Shown: positions 34,341 through 42,195 of the stretch, in pieces
Layout: the number at the start of each line of letters is the position of its first letter
How positions within the stretch are numbered: position 1 is the stretch's first letter
From: Streptomyces caelestis
Lineage (GTDB): Bacteria; Actinomycetota; Actinomycetes; Streptomycetales; Streptomycetaceae
NCBI RefSeq assembly: GCF_014205255.1
Contig: NZ_JACHNE010000001.1
Location: 2,728,001 to 2,792,000, forward strand
Direction: 5' to 3'
DNA length: 64,000 nt
Position numbers and translations under genes: made by a program
Notes under the pieces: generated by a model
What the model was told of the DNA's origin: nothing
Database searches by the model: none
The model's input: only the letters and a program-made list of their open reading frames with translations

Positions 34341-34365
34341 CCAGGGCCTGCCGGACAGGCCCTGG
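34341..34365. terminator. Bidirectional terminator hairpin between mbl and the MEDS gene
   Basis: A perfect 10-base stem, CCAGGGCCTG and CAGGCCCTGG, around a CCGGA loop, in the 43-base gap between convergent stops. No U-tract. Confidence 0.7.
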
Positions 34366-34370
34366 GCCGC

Positions 34371-35324
34371 TCAGCGGGCGAACCAGCAGCGCACGGTCGT
34401 CCCGTCGTCCCCCCTGTGTACCCGCACCAGGTCGGCGATGAGGTTCACCAGCAGCAGCCCGCGCCCGCCACGCTGGTCGCGGGGGGCGGGCCGGCGCCCG
34501 GCCAGAGGGTCCGTGAGCCGCCCCTGGTCGCGCACCTCGCACACCACGTACCCGCCCTCGGTCCACACCCGCATCACCCCGGAACCGCCGCCGTGCACCA
34601 CGCTGTTGGTGGTGAGCTCGGCCATGGCGAGGGCCAGGTCGTCCAGCTTGACGCCGCTGAGTCCGAGCCGCGCGCCCTCCCCCACGGCCACGTGCCGGGC
34701 CTCGGAGAGCGAGTCCGAGTCGAAGGCGAACGTCAGCGCGTCCGGCGCGGGCGGCAGCGCCTCGTTGTACCGGGCGACGACGTCCCCGGGGGCGTACGCG
34801 TCACTGCCCTGCTCCAGCCGGGAGCCGGAGGGGATGATGGTCGGGTGGGTGGCGTAGGCGTCGGCGAGGACCTGCTCGGGGAGCTGCTCGACGTCGTACG
34901 GACACAGGATGGTCGCCGTGCGGCCCTGGAAGGCGGCGTTGATGAGCGCCTCGTGCTGGACGCAGGCGGGGTACTCGGTGTCGGAGCGCCCGGCCCAGAT
35001 GGGCTCGCCGATGATCCGCACCCGGCGTCCGGGCGGCTGGGCGTCGGCGAACGCGCGTAGCACCCCGGGGATGATCCGCCCCGGGTTGCGGCCGGCCTCG
35101 CGCATGTCCAGGAGCTTCACCGCCTCGGCGGCCTCGCCGAGGGCGTCGCGGATCAGCGCGAGGTTCTTGCCGGGCACCGCGACCGCCACGGGGTCGCCGG
35201 CCGCCAGGCCCTCGCGCACGAAGGGCACGGTGACGTCGAGGTACTCCTCCTCGTCGCGGTAGAAGAGCGCGGGGTGGACGAAGGGCTCAAGAGGTCCGAA
35301 GGGCTCGGCCACGGTAGCGGTCAT
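34371..35324 (-). CDS. MEDS-domain anti-sigma-factor-like ATPase
   Basis: A 317-residue protein. Residues 1-180 form a MEDS sensory domain (HPALFYRDEEEYLDVTVPFV, RIIGEPIWAGRS, LCPYDVEQLP). The C-terminal 130 residues are an HATPase of the anti-sigma type, with LALAMAELTTNSVVHGG (N box), VCEVRDQGRL and GGRGLLLVNLIADLV. Such proteins bind sigma factors or STAS antagonists. The start at 35324 overlaps the STAS gene stop (ATGA at 35321). The MEDS domain may sense a small ligand or redox state. Confidence 0.85.
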   Translation of the reverse strand: MTATVAEPFGPLEPFVHPALFYRDEEEYLDVTVPFVREGLAAGDPVAVAVPGKNLALIRDALGEAAEAVKLLDMREAGRNPGRIIPGVLRAFADAQPPGRRVRIIGEPIWAGRSDTEYPACVQHEALINAAFQGRTATILCPYDVEQLPEQVLADAYATHPTIIPSGSRLEQGSDAYAPGDVVARYNEALPPAPDALTFAFDSDSLSEARHVAVGEGARLGLSGVKLDDLALAMAELTTNSVVHGGGSGVMRVWTEGGYVVCEVRDQGRLTDPLAGRRPAPRDQRGGRGLLLVNLIADLVRVHRGDDGTTVRCWFAR

Positions 35325-35734
35325 GACATCGACACCTCGATCCCCGCATGGCCGGGCCACAGCAGGTCCAGCGTGCGCCGCAGGGCCGCCGGCGGCCGTC
35401 GTACCACGAACCGCCGGCCTTCCCCGAGCTGCCCGGCGGCGGCCGCGAGCGCACCCGCGCCTGCGACGTCGACGAACGTCACGTCGGACAACTCAAGGTA
35501 GTACACGTCCTTATCCTCGCGAACGGCCTGCTCCAGTACGCCTTCCCAGATCGCACGGGTCGTCAGGACAACCTCCCCCGTCGCCCGGACACCCTGCCGC
35601 CCGGACAGCGGGAACACCGCCAGGCCCGGCACGGGACCGCAGGACCCGGCGTCCGGCACCCGATACTGAGTGTTCAAGCCCCTCTCCCCACACTTCTGGA
35701 CCACCGGGCTCGTACCCGCCCGGGACAAGGTCAT
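35321..35734 (-). CDS. STAS-domain anti-sigma-factor antagonist
   Basis: About 118-137 residues, depending on the start. The STAS core VYYLELSDVTFVDVAGAGAL ends in the loop where such proteins carry the phosphorylated serine; here that position reads DVAGAG rather than DSSG, so phosphorylation is doubtful. ATG 35734 has a weak ribosome site; TTG 35677, after GAGAGGGG, is an alternative. It is coupled to the MEDS anti-sigma gene and is probably its partner. Confidence 0.72.
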   Translation of the reverse strand: MTLSRAGTSPVVQKCGERGLNTQYRVPDAGSCGPVPGLAVFPLSGRQGVRATGEVVLTTRAIWEGVLEQAVREDKDVYYLELSDVTFVDVAGAGALAAAAGQLGEGRRFVVRRPPAALRRTLDLLWPGHAGIEVSMS

Positions 35735-35863
35735 TCCCCGCGACGGTGTGTAGTACGCCGTACGGCGGGCAGGCGCACCTCACACGGACGTCGACGGGGG
35801 CGAGTGACGTCGTGCAGTTCCCCGAGGAGGAACACGACCGACAAGGATCGAGAGGGCGGTGAC

Positions 35864-36559
35864 ATGACGTCTGCGGCATCACCACATCTCACAGGAGGGC
35901 TGAACACACTGGTCATCAGTGGACGCGTGGACGCGGACCGGGCTGAGTTCACCCCGTGCGGTGAGCTGGTGCACGGCTGCGCGGAAACGCTGGCCAGGAC
36001 CCTGGCCGAGCTCCCGCCCACGATCATGCGGGTGGAACTGGACATGAGGGGCGTGCACTTCATGGACACGGCGGGTCTGCAGTTCCTCGACGTGCTGGGC
36101 GACTTCGCCCGGCAGCGATGCGCGACGGTCACGACCACGAACTGGAACGGCCAGCCGCGCCGGATCCTGGAACTGGCGGGCCTGGACACGACCGACCCCC
36201 TGCGCGCCGCTCCCCACCCCGCCCCTCGGCCCGCCCAGCCGTCGGCCCCGGCCTCTTCCGCGGTCGCCCTGGAACGCGCGGAGCGCATGCACGTCCTCCA
36301 GGAGGAGGTCGAGCAGCTCCGCCAGGCCATCGCCTCCCGCCCGGTCATCGACCAGGCCCGGGGCATCCTCATGGCCACCCACGGCTGCACGTCCGACGAG
36401 GCCTGGCACATCCTGCGCGAGACCTCCCAGCTCTCCAACACCAAGCTCCGTGACGTGGCCGCCGCCGTGACAGCCAGCGCGAAATCCGACGGCCCCCGCC
36501 CGTCCCCCGCCCTCCGCGAGGCCTTGCAACAAGCCCTCACCCGCCGCCACCGCCCCTGA
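35864..36559 (+). CDS. STAS-ANTAR fusion protein
   Basis: A 231-residue protein. The first 110 residues form a STAS-like domain (VELDMRGVHFMDTAGLQFLD) and residues 150-215 form an ANTAR RNA-binding domain (LQEEVEQLRQAIASRPVIDQ, then ARGILMATHGCTSDEAWHIL). ANTAR proteins act by binding paired hexaloop RNA hairpins to prevent termination. The divergent neighbours are a MEDS anti-sigma protein and a STAS protein, so sigma regulation and RNA antitermination may share a signal. ATG 35864 follows AGAGGGCGG. Confidence 0.82.
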   Translation: MTSAASPHLTGGLNTLVISGRVDADRAEFTPCGELVHGCAETLARTLAELPPTIMRVELDMRGVHFMDTAGLQFLDVLGDFARQRCATVTTTNWNGQPRRILELAGLDTTDPLRAAPHPAPRPAQPSAPASSAVALERAERMHVLQEEVEQLRQAIASRPVIDQARGILMATHGCTSDEAWHILRETSQLSNTKLRDVAAAVTASAKSDGPRPSPALREALQQALTRRHRP

Positions 36560-36665
36560 CACCCCCGGACCGCCCGGCCCTACCCCTGGCGGCCCGGCCC
36601 CCGACACCGGCGGCACCCACACGGACGGGCCATCGCCCGCGCACCGGCGAGAACCGACGGACCGC

Positions 36666-36967
36666 CGGTACGCGGCGCCCCGACACCCGGACCGACGGAG
36701 TACCGCACCACGACCACCCGGCCATCACTCCCGGAGCGACCGAGCACCGGCCGGGACGACCGACTGTCGGTACGCGGCGCCCCGACACCCACCGGACCGA
36801 CCGAGTACCGGCCATGGCCGACCGACCGGATGCAGCCCCCCGGCAGCCCCACCGGGCCACCCAGCAACCGCTCCCCACCAACCGGGCACCCCCCAGGCCA
36901 ACCGGCCAACCCCCCGGCCCGACCGCCGGCGCCGACCGACCATCGGTACACGGCGCCCCGAACACCC
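36666..36967. repeat. Imperfect repeats in a proline-coding, C-rich spacer
   Basis: The 23-base unit CGGTACGCGGCGCCCCGACA (plus CCC) occurs at 36666-36688 and 36768-36790, and a variant occurs at 36944-36967. Around them are many short CCGACCGG and CCACCGGACC variants. The 550-base stretch from 36560 to 37107 has no convincing gene start. Confidence 0.5.
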
Positions 36968-37435
36968 CCTCCCGAGCCACCCCACAACCACTCCCCGTCG
37001 ACCCCGGGCACCCCCCGGGCCGACCAGCCCTCACCTCGGAGCCACCCCCGCCCCCCTCCAGGCCGGCCCTCCCCGCGTACCGCCACCGACCGGCCATCGC
37101 GTACCGCTACAAGGTGTTCGTACGCGACCTACGGCCTGTTCCACGCCGGCGGCTGGCTGGGCATGGTGGCGGGCCTGTTCCTCTACGCCGACCTGCGCCG
37201 CAGGGGCGGCCCGCTGCGCCCGGCCTGGTGGTCCGGCGTCTGCCTGGGCATCGGCGGCTTCCAGCTCTACGACGGCACCGTCCAGCACAAGCTGCTGCGC
37301 CTGCACCAGATCCGCTACGACGTCGATCCACGCCCGTACGACTGGACCTGGAACGTCGTCGCCGTTCTGTTCCTGCTGGCCGGCCTGCTCCTGTGGCACC
37401 GGGCGCGGCGCGCCGGGCGGGAGCGGACGCGATGA
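36830..37435 (+). CDS. Truncated DUF2243-like membrane protein behind a proline-rich leader
   Basis: Only the last ~110 residues look like a protein family. From about 37119 the frame reads ATYGLFHAGGWLGMVAGLFL, then GGFQLYDGTVQHKLLRLHQI and WTWNVVAVLFLLAGLLLW, which is the second half of DUF2243. The usual first two helices are replaced by a low-complexity proline/threonine/arginine segment encoded by repeat-rich DNA. The start is uncertain: ATG 36830 keeps the frame open, ATG 37163 would give a 90-residue fragment. It overlaps the CtaG-like gene by ATGA, its usual partner, and may be a decaying gene. Confidence 0.5.
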   Translation: MQPPGSPTGPPSNRSPPTGHPPGQPANPPARPPAPTDHRYTAPRTPPPEPPHNHSPSTPGTPRADQPSPRSHPRPPPGRPSPRTATDRPSRTATRCSYATYGLFHAGGWLGMVAGLFLYADLRRRGGPLRPAWWSGVCLGIGGFQLYDGTVQHKLLRLHQIRYDVDPRPYDWTWNVVAVLFLLAGLLLWHRARRAGRERTR

Positions 37436-38199
37436 CGACCACCCCCGCTCCCCTGCCCGTCCTGGTACTCCTGTGCTGCCTGCTCTACACGGCGGCCGCC
37501 GCCCGGCTGCGGCACCGCGGGGACCACTGGCCGCTGCGGCGCGACGCGGCTCTCTGGCTCGGCGGCGGCCTGCTGGTGGCGGCGTTCGCCGTGCCGTGGG
37601 AGTCGTGGCTGCCGCCGTTCACCGCGCACATGGCCGCCCACCTCACGGCCGGCATGGCGGCCCCGCTGCCGGTCGCCCTCTCCCGCCCCGGCACCCTGGC
37701 CCTGCGCACCCTTCCGCCGCCCGGCCGGCGCGCCCTGGTGTCACTGACCCGCTCCCGCCCGGCCGCGGCGCTCGTCTTCCCACCCGTTGCCACGGCCCTG
37801 GACATCGGCGGCCTGTGGCTCCTCTACCGAGCTCCCCTGCCGCCGTCCCTGCACCACAGCCCCCTCCTCACCCTGCACCTCTTCCTCGCCGGCACCCTCT
37901 TCACCTTCGCCCTGCTCGCCGTGGACCCGATCCGCCACCGGCCGGGCTTCGCCGTGCGCGCCGGCACCCTCCTGGCGGCCGCCGCGGCCCACGCCGTCCT
38001 GGCGAAGAGCCTGTGGGCGACGGGCCCGCCCGGCACGGCCTTCACCCCCGCCGACCTGCACCTCGCCTCGCAGCTCATGTACTACGGCGGTGACGCGGTG
38101 GAGATCGCCTCGGCCCTGCTGCTGGCGTCCCAGTGGTACCGCGCGCAGGGCCGGTCACTCCGGACCCACCGGGGTACCCGGCAGCCCGCAGCGGCATAA
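37432..38199 (+). CDS. CtaG-like cytochrome c oxidase assembly membrane protein
   Basis: A 255-residue protein of about seven helices with FTAHMAAHLTAGMAAPLPVA, LHLFLAGTLFTFALLAVDPI and LASQLMYYGGDAVEIASALL, resembling the actinobacterial caa3_CtaG family (DUF1404/PF09678). Histidines on helices fit a copper or heme role in oxidase assembly. It is coupled to the DUF2243-like gene by ATGA at 37432, a common actinobacterial pairing. Function is by family resemblance. Confidence 0.75.
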   Translation: MTTTPAPLPVLVLLCCLLYTAAAARLRHRGDHWPLRRDAALWLGGGLLVAAFAVPWESWLPPFTAHMAAHLTAGMAAPLPVALSRPGTLALRTLPPPGRRALVSLTRSRPAAALVFPPVATALDIGGLWLLYRAPLPPSLHHSPLLTLHLFLAGTLFTFALLAVDPIRHRPGFAVRAGTLLAAAAAHAVLAKSLWATGPPGTAFTPADLHLASQLMYYGGDAVEIASALLLASQWYRAQGRSLRTHRGTRQPAAA

Positions 38200-38210
38200 G
38201 GAGACACACG

Positions 38211-38354
38211 ATGAGCGACCAGACCCCGTCCCAGGCCGAAGGCGACCGCGAGGACGACCAGGACACGACCCCCACCCCCACCCCGACCCCGTCCCAGGCG
38301 GAGGGCGACCGCGACGACACCGCCACCGAGGAGGACGACAACACCGACGTCTAG
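38211..38354 (+). CDS. Small acidic low-complexity protein with internal duplication
   Basis: 47 residues, MSDQTPSQAEGDREDDQ, then a TPTPTP stretch and TPSQAEGDRDDTATEED. The peptide TPSQAEGDR occurs twice, from a DNA direct repeat 63 bases apart (38223 and 38286). ATG 38211 follows AAGGAG, a strong site, 11 bases after the CtaG stop. It is disordered and highly acidic; function unknown. Confidence 0.55.
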   Translation: MSDQTPSQAEGDREDDQDTTPTPTPTPSQAEGDRDDTATEEDDNTDV

Positions 38355-38422
38355 ACCCTGGCCCGACGCGGCCCCGGCCCACATGCGCTGGCCACGGCGC
38401 AACCTGACGTACCGTCCTCGTT

Positions 38423-40255
38423 GTGAGCGATGTGCCTTCCGCGAACACCCGACGGGCAGCCCGGCGAGCGGCCTCCGCGCGCGCGGTGATCGGCGACGAT
38501 CCGGCGCTGCGGGCGGCCTACGGGCTGTGCCGGCGCCGGACCAGGGAGCAGGACCCGGCGGAGTACGCGCTGATCCAGCTGGTGCCCGCGGCGCTGCGTC
38601 CTGCCTGCTGGGCCCTGTGGGCGGCGGCCAACGCCCTCGACGACCTGGGTGACGACCGCACCGCGCCCGCCGCCGTACGGGCCGCCCGGGTCGAGGAGTG
38701 GATCACCGCCCTGCACCGCGAACTGCCCACCGGCACCAGCCCGGACCCGATCCGCCACGCCCTGGTCGACACCGCGGCCCGCTGGCGTCTGGACCTGTCC
38801 GAGCTGCGGGGCGCCATGGTCCAGGTCCAGGACGACACCCACGGCAGGCACTTCGCCGACTGGGCCGCGTGGCGCACCTGGGGCCGGGAGAACCTGCTGC
38901 CCTGGTTCGGCCAGGTCCGCACCCTCTTCGACCGGGCCGGCGTCCCCGTGGCACTGCGTCTGGACACCCGGGAGACCTACGAGGAGTTCCTCGACGGCGT
39001 GCGGCTCACGGACATCCTCACCGACCTGTCCGCCGACCTCGCCCAGGGCGACCTCCTCCTGCCCGACGAGGCCCTGCGGCGCCATCCCGGGGCCGCCGAC
39101 GACCTGGCGAACCGGCGCTGGAGCCCCGCCGTCGCCGCCCTGGTCACGCAGCTGACCGGCCTGGCCCGCCAGTGGGTGACCCAGGACGGCCTCAGCCGCG
39201 GCATGCACCCCGGGCCCGCCACCGTCCTGCACACCATGGCCGCCCTGCTGTGCGCCCAGCTCGACGCGATCGGTTCCGCCGGCCCGGCCCTCCTGCGGCG
39301 CCCGCCCCGGCCCACGCTCCGGGCCCGGGCCCGCATCCTCGCCCGCGCCCGGGCCCGTGCCGCCCTGGCCTGGAGCCTGACCCCGCTGACGGTGCCGCCC
39401 GCACAACCCGCCGGGCACGGCAGCCCACTCCCGGCCGACCGGACGGCGCCCACCCGGACCTTCCGGCCCCCGCCACCGCACCCCGGCGGCCACCGGCCCC
39501 CGGACATCCCGCCGGACCGGCTCCCCGCCCACGTCGCCGTGATCATGGACGGCAACGGCCGCTGGGCCCAGCAGCGCGGCCTGCCCCGGCACGAGGGGCA
39601 CCGGGCCGGCGCCGCCGCCGTCCGGGAGGTGGTGCACGGAGCCCTGGAGATCGGCCTGCGGCACCTGACGCTCTACACCTTCTCCACCGAGAACTGGCAC
39701 CGCGATCCGCGGGAAGTCGACGCGATCCTCGACCTCCTGCGCAGCGAGGTCGTCGACGACCCCTTCCGCGACCTCGACGTCCGGCTGCGCTGGCACGGCC
39801 GCACCGGCCGCCTGCCGCCCGACCTGGCCGACGTCCTCCAGCTGCGCGAGCGCGGCACCCGCTCCCGCACCGGCCTGACACTGACGATGTGCATCGACTA
39901 CGGCGGCCGCGACGAGCTCACCCGCACCGCCGCCGCCCTCGCCCGCCGGGCCCGGGCCGGCCATCTCGACCCCGACCTGATCGGCGAGGAGGACTTCGCG
40001 CGGCACCTGCCCCACCCGGACATGCCGGACGTCGACCTGCTCTGGCGCACCGGCAACGAGCAGCGCACCTCCAACTTCCTGCCCTGGCACACCGCCTACG
40101 CCGAGCTGCACTTCACCCCGGGCCTGTGGCCCGACACCGACCGCCGCCACCTGTGGCAGGCGATCACCGCGTACACCCACCGCCAACGCCGCCATGGCAC
40201 CGCTCCGATGGCCACCCCCAAAGATGCGCTGCGCCTCCAGGGCGAACCTTCCTGA
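38423..40255 (+). CDS. Fusion of squalene/phytoene-synthase-like domain and cis-prenyltransferase
   Basis: One 610-residue reading frame with two prenyl-transfer domains. Residues 25-320 match the trans head-to-head family: LCRRRTREQDPAEYALIQLV, the first Asp motif DDLGD (73-77), and the second, DILTDLSADLAQGDLLLP, with D201 and D205. After a proline-rich linker (321-365), residues 366-600 are a UppS-type cis-prenyltransferase: VAVIMDGNGRWAQQ with catalytic D376, HEGHRAGA, TFSTENW and WRTGNEQRTSNFLPW. All core residues of both domains appear intact. GTG 38423 is the first start; no strong ribosome site is seen. It could make and join polyprenyl diphosphates; the product is unknown. Confidence 0.85.
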   Translation: MSDVPSANTRRAARRAASARAVIGDDPALRAAYGLCRRRTREQDPAEYALIQLVPAALRPACWALWAAANALDDLGDDRTAPAAVRAARVEEWITALHRELPTGTSPDPIRHALVDTAARWRLDLSELRGAMVQVQDDTHGRHFADWAAWRTWGRENLLPWFGQVRTLFDRAGVPVALRLDTRETYEEFLDGVRLTDILTDLSADLAQGDLLLPDEALRRHPGAADDLANRRWSPAVAALVTQLTGLARQWVTQDGLSRGMHPGPATVLHTMAALLCAQLDAIGSAGPALLRRPPRPTLRARARILARARARAALAWSLTPLTVPPAQPAGHGSPLPADRTAPTRTFRPPPPHPGGHRPPDIPPDRLPAHVAVIMDGNGRWAQQRGLPRHEGHRAGAAAVREVVHGALEIGLRHLTLYTFSTENWHRDPREVDAILDLLRSEVVDDPFRDLDVRLRWHGRTGRLPPDLADVLQLRERGTRSRTGLTLTMCIDYGGRDELTRTAAALARRARAGHLDPDLIGEEDFARHLPHPDMPDVDLLWRTGNEQRTSNFLPWHTAYAELHFTPGLWPDTDRRHLWQAITAYTHRQRRHGTAPMATPKDALRLQGEPS

Positions 40256-40285
40256 ACACCCCTGCCCCGGGAAAGGCGAGTCCGG

Positions 40286-40900
40286 TCAGCCGGTGAAGCC
40301 CTGCTCGCTCAGGGCCTTCTCGACGCGGGCACGGTGGTTCGCCTCCCAGGCGTCGAGGGACTCCTCGGCCTCCTTGGCCAGTTTCGCCCGAGCCGCAGCG
40401 AGGATCTCCTCCCGGCGGGCGGCGGGGGTGACGACGATGCCTTCCTCGTCGGCGACCACGATGTCGCCCGGGTGCACGAGCACGCCGCCGACACGGGCCG
40501 GCTCACCGAGCGCGCCGGCCTTCTCCTTGGTTCCGGGGATCGGTATGACACCGCGTGAGAAGACGGGAAAGCCCGCCTCGCGCACCTCGCCGAGGTCGCG
40601 GATGACACCGTCGACCACGAAGGCCGCGACACCCCGGCGCTGGGCGACGGCGCACACATTGCCGCCGGCCAGCGCGTAGTCCACGTCGCCCGACTCCACG
40701 ACGATGACCGAGCCGGGCTCGGCGCGGTAGATCGCGGCGTGCAGCATCAGGTTGTCACCGGGCACGCACCGCACGGTGTACGCGGGACCCGCGACGCGGG
40801 GCGAGTTCCACAGCGGGCGGATGCCGGTGTCCATGACCTGTGCACGGCCCAGGAGGTCGGCGAGGGTGGTGGGAGGAACGTCCTCGAAGGGAGAAGTCAC
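40286..40900 (-). CDS. RraA-family protein (aldolase/decarboxylase-like)
   Basis: A 204-residue protein with AGPAYTVRCVPGDNLMLHAA, AGGNVCAVAQRRGVAAFVVD, GVIRDLGEVREAGFPVFSRG and HPGDIVVADEEGIVVTP, the complete RraA/4-hydroxy-4-methyl-2-oxoglutarate aldolase pattern including the G...RD substrate and metal site. Members cleave or decarboxylate 4-carboxy-2-oxo acids; some homologues instead regulate RNases. GTG 40900 is chosen since longer starts enter the divergent promoter region. Confidence 0.82.
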   Translation of the reverse strand: MTSPFEDVPPTTLADLLGRAQVMDTGIRPLWNSPRVAGPAYTVRCVPGDNLMLHAAIYRAEPGSVIVVESGDVDYALAGGNVCAVAQRRGVAAFVVDGVIRDLGEVREAGFPVFSRGVIPIPGTKEKAGALGEPARVGGVLVHPGDIVVADEEGIVVTPAARREEILAAARAKLAKEAEESLDAWEANHRARVEKALSEQGFTG

Positions 40901-41025
40901 ACCGGGAATCCAAGCAACAGGGCACCAGCCGACGCCACTTGGTTCCAGCCAGCGCTCACGGGAGGTCCGGCCGGAGAAGAACGCCTGCGGGGTACGGTGG
41001 CGACGTCGTACCAAGGGGGAGCGGA

Positions 41026-42051
41026 ATGCGCTACGTCATCATCGGGTCCGGAGCGGTCGGCGGTTCGATCGGGGGGCGGCTGCACGAGAGCGGCCGGTCC
41101 GTCGTCCTGGTCGCCCGCGGCGCGCACTTCGAGGCGCTGCGCGACAACGGTCTGCGGCTGAAGGTCCCCACCGGCACGCTCACCCTCGACGTGCCGGTCG
41201 CCGCGCGGCCCGAGGACGTCGAACTGCGCGAGGACGATGTGCTCGTACTCGCCGTCAAGACCCAGGACGGCGTGGCCGCCCTGGACGCATGGGCCGCGCA
41301 GCCGGTGGCGGGCGGCGGCACGGCGGGCGAACGCCTGCCTCTGGTGTGCGCCCAGAACGGAGTGGAGAACGAGCGCCTGGCACTGCGCCGCTTCCGCGAG
41401 GTGTACGGCGTGTGCGTCATCCTGCCCTGCACCCATCTGAACCCGGGCGAGGTCGTCGCGCCCTGCGGCCCGTACACCGGCGCCCTGGTCATCGGCCGGT
41501 ACGGGACGGGCTCGGACGGCACCGCCCGGCGGATCGCGGACGACCTGGAGAAGTCCCGCTTCCTGGCCCCGGTGGTGGCGGACGTGATGCGCTGGAAGTA
41601 CGGCAAACTCCTCGCCAACCTCGCCAACGTGGTCGAGGCCGTGTGCGGCTCCGCCTCGGACGCCACCGCGCAGGACCTGGTCGCCCGGGCGCAGGCCGAG
41701 GGTGCCGCGGCCCTCGACGCCGCGGGCATCGCCTACGCGAGCGAGGCGGAGATCACCGAGCTGCGCAGCGGGACGGTCGACCCGCAGCCGATCGCCGGCG
41801 AGCGCACTCGCGGCTCGTCCTGGCAGAGCCTGGCACGGGGCGCGGGATCGATCGAGACGGACTACCTCAACGGGGAGATCGTGCTGCTCGGCCGGGAGCA
41901 CGGCGTGCCCACCCCGGTGAACGCCGCCCTGCAGCACGCCGCCCGGGAGAGCGTGGGCCGCGGCCGGGAGCCGGGCAGCCTGACGGCCGAGGAACTGAGC
42001 AGGCGCATCGCGGCGACACGGACGGGCAACTCCGCCCCGACGACCGCCTGA
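41026..42051 (+). CDS. Ketopantoate reductase-like oxidoreductase (PanE/ApbA family)
   Basis: A 341-residue NADPH-binding enzyme with RYVIIGSGAVGGSIGGRL at the N-terminus, VCAQNGVENERLALRRF, and the catalytic-lysine region MRWKYGKLLANLANVVEAV near residue 190. It reduces 2-dehydropantoate or a related 2-oxo acid. The ATG at 41026 has AAGGGGGAG 4 bases upstream. It is divergent from the RraA-like gene over 125 bases; both families handle 2-oxo acids, so shared control is possible. Confidence 0.82.
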   Translation: MRYVIIGSGAVGGSIGGRLHESGRSVVLVARGAHFEALRDNGLRLKVPTGTLTLDVPVAARPEDVELREDDVLVLAVKTQDGVAALDAWAAQPVAGGGTAGERLPLVCAQNGVENERLALRRFREVYGVCVILPCTHLNPGEVVAPCGPYTGALVIGRYGTGSDGTARRIADDLEKSRFLAPVVADVMRWKYGKLLANLANVVEAVCGSASDATAQDLVARAQAEGAAALDAAGIAYASEAEITELRSGTVDPQPIAGERTRGSSWQSLARGAGSIETDYLNGEIVLLGREHGVPTPVNAALQHAARESVGRGREPGSLTAEELSRRIAATRTGNSAPTTA

Positions 42052-42144
42052 ACCACATTCTGAACCTCCATGCGGAACCCACATGCTGAGCTCCCACGCT
42101 GGGCCATGCCCTTGATCGTGCATGATCGGTGCGAGCCCCTCGAC

Positions 42145-42168
42145 CGCCTCCCACGCGGCGGGGAGGCG
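42145..42168 (+). other. Stable hairpin in the leader of the TauE/SafE gene
   Basis: CGCCTCCC (42145-42152) pairs perfectly with GGGAGGCG (42161-42168) around an 8-base loop, 15 bases before the ribosome site AAGGAG. There is no U-tract, so RNA-level control is more likely than termination. Short TGATC palindromes lie on both sides. Confidence 0.35.
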
Positions 42169-42195
42169 ACACATTGATCATGTAAGGAGATGGCG

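Noticed and set aside
36537..37097. Glycine/arginine-rich minus-strand frame in the spacer
   Set aside because: Only a translation of the C-rich repeats; no ribosome site and no family pattern.
38351..40195. A 614-codon antisense frame over the prenyltransferase fusion
   Set aside because: No motif, Gly/Ala/Val/Arg-rich shadow; the plus strand shows complete family motifs.
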